From positions 434,001 to 498,000 of the forward strand of contig NZ_CP050451.1 of the NCBI RefSeq assembly GCF_014171595.1: 64,000 bases of DNA. Reading direction: 5' to 3'. The number at the start of each line of letters is the position of its first letter. The stretch's first letter is position 1. The DNA is from Massilia sp. Se16.2.3 (lineage in GTDB: Bacteria; Pseudomonadota; Gammaproteobacteria; Burkholderiales; Burkholderiaceae_D). The notes below the pieces were generated by a model that made no database searches, was not told the DNA's origin, and was given only the letters and a program-made list of their open reading frames with translations. The translations under genes were made by a program, and so were the position numbers. Below are positions 58,983 to 64,000 of this stretch, piece by piece.

Positions 58983-60539
58983 CTACGATACCGCAGATGC
59001 ACCGGCCGGTGGCAATGGGGGCGGCAACGGGGCCGGTAACGGAGGTGGCGGGGACAGCGGCAGCGCGATCGTCACCGTGGTGCCGCGCTCGGGTGCCGAA
59101 CGCACCTCGATCGTGCCGTGCAGCGCATACACGCGCTCGCGCATGCCGATGATGCCGATGCCCTCGGAATTGTGCGCCGGGTCGAAGCCGTGGCCATTGT
59201 CCTCGACCTCGATGCGCAGGGTGTCCCTGGGTGCGTCCAGCACCAGCGTCACCTCGGCCGCCGTCGCGCCGGCATGCTTCATCACGTTCGACAGCGCTTC
59301 CTGCACGATGCGATAGGCCGAAATCGCCAGCTCGTTGCCGAGCCGGGAAAAGTCCCCGTCCGAGTGGAAGGCGAAGCGGCAACCTGACCCGCTGTCGTAG
59401 TGACGCAGCATCTCTTCCACGGCGCCGTGCAGGCCGAGCATGTCCAGCACTTCCGGGCGCAGGCGCCGAACCAGGCGGCGGCCGTTGGCGTACAGGTCGA
59501 GGGCGAGCTTCGTGATCGCGCCGGCCTTGGCGCGGATCTCGTCCACTTCCGGCGCGGGCGGTGCCTTCGAGGCCAGCATGCCGATGCTCTGCGCTTCCAG
59601 GCGCACCGCGATCAGCGAGGCATTGAGTTCGTCGTGGATCTCGATGGCGATGCTCTTGCGTTCGTCCTCGATGATGCTGTTTACTTTCTGGATCAGCTTT
59701 CGCTTGTCGGCGTCGGCCCTTAACGCCTCGTTGCGCGAGGCGACCAGGTCGCGCGTGCGCGCGGCGACCTTGTTCTCGAGGTCCTGGGTCGAGCGCTCGA
59801 GCGCCACCGACATCTCGCCGATCGACTCCTGCAGTTCGCCCACTTCGCCGCCCGTCGTCACCGGCAGCTCGATGCGGTACTGGCCGCCGCGGATGGCACG
59901 CAGGGCGTCGATCGCTTCCTTCAGCGGCTGCGTCAGCGAGCGTGCCAGCACCCAGGCCAGCACGCCGCTGGCAACCAGGGCCAGCGCCGCGATGGCCACC
60001 TCGACCTGGAAGCGGCGGGTCTGCTTGGCCAGCATGTTCGCCGGCGACATCGTCACCCGCACCGAACCGACGATCTCGGTGGTGAGCGTGGGCGGGCGCG
60101 CGTCGCTCGAGGCCGAGACGTGCGGCGTGCCGTTGTCCGAAAACAGGTTGATCCACACGACCTGCTTGCGGATCGGCGCCTCGTAGTAGTGCGGCTCGGC
60201 GTCCTGGGCGGAGTCGGAAGTCACGCGCACCGCGCGCTTGCCGGCGGCATCGACCACGTCGACGCGGAAGATGCTTTTATCGGACTGCACCAGGCCATTG
60301 ATAGTCAGGCGCAGGTCCGTCAGGTTGCCGGAGATGACGTTGTATTCGCTCGTCTCAGCCAGTGCCCGCGCGAGGATGCGGCCCCGTTCGGCCAGTTCCT
60401 CGGCCACCTGCGCGCGGTGCGCATACCAGGAATACCAGACGAAGGCGGTGAACAGGAACACGACCGGCAGCATGGTAATGAAGGCCATGCGCAGGCCGAT
60501 GCTCCAGCTGCGCCAGAAGGTCCAGGAACGCGCGGTCAT
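58983..60539 (-). CDS. Sensor histidine kinase (HisKA_3 type)
   Basis: A 518-residue membrane kinase. Two membrane segments (MLPVVFLFTAFVWYSWY and VEVAIAALALVASGVLAW) enclose a periplasmic loop of about 150 residues. A HAMP domain, a coiled coil and the NarX-type dimerisation helix follow, with the phospho-accepting His in SIAIEIHDELNASLIAV. The ATPase shows VQEALSNVMKHAGA, VEDNGHGFD and GIGIIGMRERV. A Pro-rich tail closes it. It overlaps the binding-protein gene by four bases (ATGA). The periplasmic binding protein and kinase probably work together, with the response regulator encoded just upstream. Confidence 0.94.
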   Translation of the reverse strand: MTARSWTFWRSWSIGLRMAFITMLPVVFLFTAFVWYSWYAHRAQVAEELAERGRILARALAETSEYNVISGNLTDLRLTINGLVQSDKSIFRVDVVDAAGKRAVRVTSDSAQDAEPHYYEAPIRKQVVWINLFSDNGTPHVSASSDARPPTLTTEIVGSVRVTMSPANMLAKQTRRFQVEVAIAALALVASGVLAWVLARSLTQPLKEAIDALRAIRGGQYRIELPVTTGGEVGELQESIGEMSVALERSTQDLENKVAARTRDLVASRNEALRADADKRKLIQKVNSIIEDERKSIAIEIHDELNASLIAVRLEAQSIGMLASKAPPAPEVDEIRAKAGAITKLALDLYANGRRLVRRLRPEVLDMLGLHGAVEEMLRHYDSGSGCRFAFHSDGDFSRLGNELAISAYRIVQEALSNVMKHAGATAAEVTLVLDAPRDTLRIEVEDNGHGFDPAHNSEGIGIIGMRERVYALHGTIEVRSAPERGTTVTIALPLSPPPPLPAPLPPPLPPAGASAVS

Positions 60540-61487
60540 GGCCGCGCCCGTGCAAAGCGCCTTGCCTCGTCGCTCACGACCAGGTCAAGCGAGCGTGCCA
60601 CGCCCTCGTTGATCGCGGTGCGGAAGTAATGGGGGAACTGCGGCGCCGGCAGCTCGCCGCTGGCGACAAAACTGGCGGCCATCTCGGCCACTTGCGTGTT
60701 GATGTCCTCGATCTCGGAATAAGTCGTGGCCAGCGCGCCCACTTTCACCATGTCGCTGGAAAAGCCGATCACGCCCTGCTTGCGGCGATAGGTCGAGAGC
60801 AGGATGTTGCGGATGTTTTCCGGGTTGTAGATGGCGCTGTCGGGCAGTGCCAGCAGCACTTCGCTGTGCCGGGTACGTGCCAGCAGGTCGCCGATGTCGG
60901 CCACGGCATCGTTCGTTTCCTGGCCCAGGGGCGCCCTGGCCTGCACGAGGTCGACCTGGCCTTGCAGCAGCGGCAGCAGGTAGGCGGTGTCCAGGCCGAG
61001 GATGGCCGCCACCCGCACCGGCCGCCGGTACAGCAGGGCCGCCAGGCGCAGCTGGTCCCGTGGTGCCGGCTCGGCATACACGGCCGTCATGGCGCGGGCG
61101 CGGTTCGCGGGCAGGCGCGCATGCAGCGCGCGCCAGACCTGGCTCGACGTGTACGCCGCAATCACCACGCAGTCGCAGCGGCGCGCGGCCGCTTCGCGCA
61201 GGCCGTCCGGGCCGATCGCCACATAGACCATGCGCCGGCGCTGTGCCAGTTCGGTGCGGAAGGCAGCGAAAGTAGGGACCAGGCGCTTGTACAGATCCTC
61301 GGCGATGCGCGCGGTGACGGCGCTGTCGTCGTTGCCGGTGACGATCTGGAAGCGGTAACCCTCGGCCTGGGGCGCGCGGCGGGTGCACCGGGGTGCCGGC
61401 CAGGGCGAGCGCGCACTGCGCCGCCAGCGCCAGCCCGAGCGCCAGCGCGCCGATCCGCCTGCGCAAGCCCTGCAAGCTGCGATCCAT
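60536..61487 (-). pseudogene. ABC-type substrate-binding protein of a three-part sensing operon, one frameshift
   Basis: From the ATG at 61487 the protein begins with a signal peptide (IGALALGLALAAQCALALA). A shift near 61385 then links to AEGYRFQIVTGNDDSAVTAR and RRRMVYVAIGPDGLREA, and continues to the C-terminus (RRKQGVIGFSSDMVKVGALA). This pattern resembles the ABC_sub_bind family. Between the response regulator (6 bp away) and the kinase (overlapping by four bases), it is well placed to present a ligand to the kinase from the periplasm. No transporter genes are present. Confidence 0.8.
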
Positions 61488-61492
61488 CGCGC

Positions 61493-62149
61493 TTAAGGCT
61501 GGATCAGGCCATATTTGACGGCCAGTTTGGTGATGTGGGCCTGGCGCTCGACGCCCAGCTTTTCCTTGATCGACTGGCTGGTGTTGCTGATGGTCTTGGT
61601 CGACAGGTTCAGGCGCTCGGCGATCTCGCCGTTGGTCAGCCCCTCGGCCATCAGCTTGAAGATTTCCAGGCCGCGCTCGTCCAGCTGCGACTGCGGCGAG
61701 ACGTCGCCGCGCACGGCGATGCTGGCCAGGCGCTCGGCAATCTGGGGAGGGAAATACAGCTTGCCGCCATGGGCCTGGCGCACGGCCGTGGCCAGGTCGG
61801 CCGGGTCGCAATCCTTGGTGACGAAGGCATGCGCGCCGATGCGGTAGGTTTCCTTGATCAGGCTATCCTGGTCGAACTGGCTGAGGAAGACGACTTTCGC
61901 ATGCGGGTCGGCGCGCAGGATGTTCTGGGCCGCGTCCATGCCGGTCAGCTCGGTGCCGAAGCGGATATCGAGCACGACGACGTCGGGCTTGCACTCGGCA
62001 TACAGCGCCACCGCTTCGCTGGGCGTGCGCGCCTGGCCCACCACATCCATCCCCTCGGCCGCCAACGACATGGCAAACCCGGTCATCACGATCGGATGGT
62101 CGTCCGCCAGCATCACACGGATGGCTGCTTCTTTGCTTTGCACACTCAT
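61493..62149 (-). CDS. NarL/FixJ-type response regulator
   Basis: A 218-residue regulator. The ATG at 62149 follows AAGGAG. The receiver has MLADDHPIVMTGFAMSL (acidic pair), CKPDVVVLDIRFG with the phospho-Asp, and FVTKDCDPADL with the Lys. The LuxR-type HTH covers about 150-215 (MAEGLTNGEIAERLNLSTKT and KLGVERQAHI). It is first in the operon regulator - binding protein - kinase. No target site can be recognised with certainty. Confidence 0.95.
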   Translation of the reverse strand: MSVQSKEAAIRVMLADDHPIVMTGFAMSLAAEGMDVVGQARTPSEAVALYAECKPDVVVLDIRFGTELTGMDAAQNILRADPHAKVVFLSQFDQDSLIKETYRIGAHAFVTKDCDPADLATAVRQAHGGKLYFPPQIAERLASIAVRGDVSPQSQLDERGLEIFKLMAEGLTNGEIAERLNLSTKTISNTSQSIKEKLGVERQAHITKLAVKYGLIQP

Positions 62150-62336
62150 TCTCCTTGGACTACGCGATATCGACCTACCAGTGCCTGGTAACGACCTTTT
62201 CCATGCGCTGGAAAAATCATCTGTTGGCAGATGGATTATTCCATACAACGTGGCGCGGAGCGAGTGGCCCTGCCATGTGTCCGCCCAGCAGCGTGTCCCG
62301 TGAAACCCGGCGCATGCACGATTGCTAAGAAAACGC

Positions 62337-62366
62337 TTTACGTATTGCTATGACATAGCATATATT
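62337..62366 (+). promoter_or_regulatory. Promoter-like region of the TonB gene with palindrome in the spacer
   Basis: TTTACG (62337-62342), an 18-bp spacer and TATATT (62361-62366) form a possible promoter. Inside the spacer lies the perfect palindrome TGCTATG-A-CATAGCA (62346-62360), the usual position for an operator. It is 87 bp before the TonB ATG. Confidence 0.5.
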
Positions 62367-62453
62367 GTTTCTACATGTTAGCCATACGCTGTTCTTCCAA
62401 TCGGCAATAGCCCCTCACCTTCCCGGACGGGGCGCAACAACAAGGAGATCGCC

Positions 62454-63122
62454 ATGCATTTCTCGCACATGCACCCTGATGGTGGCAGCAAAGCAGGCAA
62501 GTTCGCCCTCGTCGCGGGACTCCACGCCTTGATCGCGGTTGGCGTCGTCAACATGATGAACAACAAGACCTTCCCGCTGACGACGATCATCGACAGCATC
62601 CCGATCGCCCCGCCCGAAGTCCAGAAGCCGGTCGAGCCGCCACCCGAGCCGCCGAAGCCGCGCACGGAGGTCGCACCGCCCGAGCTCTTCGTGCCGAAGG
62701 TCGAGATCGACGTGACGCCGCCGCTCGTCGAGCCGACGGTGATCGCGACAACGAAGGTGGAACCGGTGCAGCCGCCTGTCGCGCCAGTGCGCAGCGATCC
62801 GCCGGCCCAGGTCGACACCCCTGCCGCCAAGCCGGGCGCCATCCGCAGCGCCGTGCTGGCCGATGCCAACAGCTGCATCAAGCCGTCCTACCCGATCCAG
62901 GCGGCGCGCAATGGCGACACCGGCACGGTCTACCTGGCCCTGCTGGTCGGCACCGACGGCCGCGTGACCAGTTCGCGGGTGCAGAAAACCAGCGGCCACC
63001 GTGAACTCGACCGCGCCGCGATGAATGCCTTGAGCCTGTGCCAGTTCAAGCCGGCCATGAACAACGGCGTGCCGGAAGCCGGCTGGGCGCAGATTGCCTA
63101 CGACTGGAAGCTGGACGAATAG
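62454..63122 (+). CDS. TonB family energy transducer
   Basis: A 222-residue protein with ACAAGGAGA upstream. It has a single N-terminal membrane segment (KFALVAGLHALIAVGVVNMM), a Pro-rich periplasmic stretch (about residues 50-125), and a C-terminal TonB domain: IKPSYPIQAARNGDTGTVYL, LLVGTDGRVTSSRVQKTSGH and LDRAAMNALSLCQFKPA. It transmits proton-motive force to outer membrane receptors. No exbB or exbD lies beside it. A palindrome in the promoter region suggests repression. Confidence 0.94.
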   Translation: MHFSHMHPDGGSKAGKFALVAGLHALIAVGVVNMMNNKTFPLTTIIDSIPIAPPEVQKPVEPPPEPPKPRTEVAPPELFVPKVEIDVTPPLVEPTVIATTKVEPVQPPVAPVRSDPPAQVDTPAAKPGAIRSAVLADANSCIKPSYPIQAARNGDTGTVYLALLVGTDGRVTSSRVQKTSGHRELDRAAMNALSLCQFKPAMNNGVPEAGWAQIAYDWKLDE

Positions 63123-63144
63123 GGCCCCCTCTCCCGTGCTTTTG

Positions 63145-63176
63145 CCCGCCATCCCTCAGCCTGGCGGGTTTTTTTT
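63145..63176 (+). terminator. Rho-independent terminator of the TonB gene
   Basis: CCCGCCA and TGGCGGG form a 7-bp stem around a ten-base loop, followed by eight T. It lies 23 bp after the stop codon. Confidence 0.88.
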
Positions 63177-63253
63177 CTTCCCTGCGCATCGCGTCTCGCC
63201 AGGCGGTTCCCCCGCCGCGCGGCACGATCGGTAACGACATCGAGGATGTACGC

Positions 63254-64000
63254 ATGCTTCCGGATTCATCGACCCCAGCCCCGGGCGGCCTGGCCGGCCT
63301 GGCCGGCGCCTTCGCCTTCATCGCCCTGCTCGGCTGGGCTGCCTTGCGGCCGACGCAGCCGCCGCTGCCGGCGCCCAAGCCCGCCACTGCGCCGGCGCCG
63401 CAATTCTCCGCTGGCCGCGCAGCCGTCCACCGGAAGTGCTGGCACGCGCGCCGCGCCCGATCGCGAGCAGGATGAACCACGCGGCGCGCGACTACCTGGT
63501 GGCGCAACTGCGGGCGCTGGGGCTGGCGCCGCACGTACAGCGCGCCGTGGTGCAGAAGAACTACGTCGACTACAACGCCAACTACGAGGCGACAATGGGC
63601 GTGGTGCACAACGTGCTGGTGCGCCTGCCGGGGGCGCGCCCGACCGGCTGCGGCGCCCGGCCCCTGCTGCTGGTGGCGCAGATCGACAGCGAAACGGCCA
63701 GCCTGGGCGCGGCGCGCAGCGCAGCGCCCATGGCGGCCCTGCTGGAGACGGTGCGCGCGCTGCGTGCGGGCACGCCGCCGGCGAACGACATCCGGTGCTG
63801 TTCGCCGATGGCGAGCGTGTCGGCAGCCTGGGCATGCAGGCCTTCGCCGAGCAGCATCCGTGGGCGCGCGAAGTCGGCCTGGCACTGCGTTTCGACGGCA
63901 TGGGGAGCAGCGGCGCACTGGAACTGGTGAACACGGCGGGCGCGAACACGGCGACGATTGACGGCTGGCTGCACGCCACACCCGACGTGCGCGGCTCTTC
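63254..64000 (+). pseudogene. M28 peptidase-like protein with altered metal ligands, frameshifted and cut by window edge
   Basis: From the ATG at 63254 the protein has a membrane segment (LAGAFAFIALLGWAAL) and then, after a shift near 63435, RPIASRMNHAARDYLVAQLRALGL, a typical M28 start region. The expected HxDS ligand reads QIDSE, the bridging Asp segment reads GAARSAAPMAAL, and after another shift (near 63797) FADGERVGSLGMQAF has Arg in place of the ligand Glu of DGEEAG. Several zinc ligands are therefore missing. The rest runs off the window. It may be a non-catalytic relative. Confidence 0.7.

Overview
The window reads as chromosomal DNA of a high-GC betaproteobacterium, most likely an Oxalobacteraceae member of the Massilia/Duganella/Telluria type. 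That placement is inferred from the gene order lptD-surA-pdxA-rsmA beside amgK-murU, three-gene pntAA-pntAB-pntB, nudJ-mnmA, and feoA-feoB with a Cys-rich partner beside bfd-bfr. No rRNA, tRNA, CRISPR array, prophage or plasmid function was seen.

Layout. 1-6.7 kb: a cut-off GT51 transglycosylase, a barstar-like protein, dapB, bamE, fur, hrcA, a broken HAD hydrolase and a tandem pair of repeat lipoproteins. 6.7-18.4 kb: a small exported protein whose ribosome site may be masked, then outer-membrane biogenesis (lptD-surA-pdxA-rsmA), peptidoglycan recycling (amgK-murU), pepP and a UbiH-type hydroxylase, and an HTH protein behind three operator-like repeats. 18.5-31 kb: transhydrogenase, nudJ-mnmA, a chemoreceptor, GAF/EAL and HTH-GAF signalling proteins, an unusual receiver protein, an Xni-like nuclease, a GST and a DUF72 protein. 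31-35.4 kb: a REP-associated transposase (RAYT) with its REP repeats, then iron uptake and storage (feoAB, bfd, bfr) with a clear Fur box. 35-50 kb: a PHP-type hydrolase lipoprotein, an ATP-grasp protein, a Tsx-like porin coupled to a very long cyclic beta-1,2-glucan synthase, a cysteine desulfurase-rhodanese fusion and an Lrp regulator. 50-64 kb: an amino-acid binding protein, a DUF885 peptidase, a second transposase inside long inverted repeats, a prohibitin-like protein, a cytochrome c/sorbosone-type dehydrogenase pair, an M14 peptidase, a kinase/binding-protein/response-regulator operon, a TonB protein and a cut-off M28-like protein.

Two patterns cut across the window. First, thirteen genes are interrupted by reading-frame shifts although conserved protein sequence continues in another frame. 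Where the missing or extra base can be located it usually lies in a G or C run, so most look like assembly indels rather than real decay. They are typed as pseudogene only to record the interruption. Second, short palindromic REP elements built on CGTAGGGTGG...CCACGCG occupy many gene ends, and in three cases the repeat supplies the stop codon of the adjacent gene. The RAYT at 31.3-31.8 kb is bracketed by two inverted copies and is the natural candidate for their source.

No wholly new multi-gene system could be demonstrated. The best leads are the triple GTCAA-N6-TTGAC operator with its HTH gene, the porin-glucan synthase coupling with a glucan synthase that lacks the expected GH94 catalytic Asp, the REP/RAYT units, and several palindromes placed exactly at promoters or start codons.
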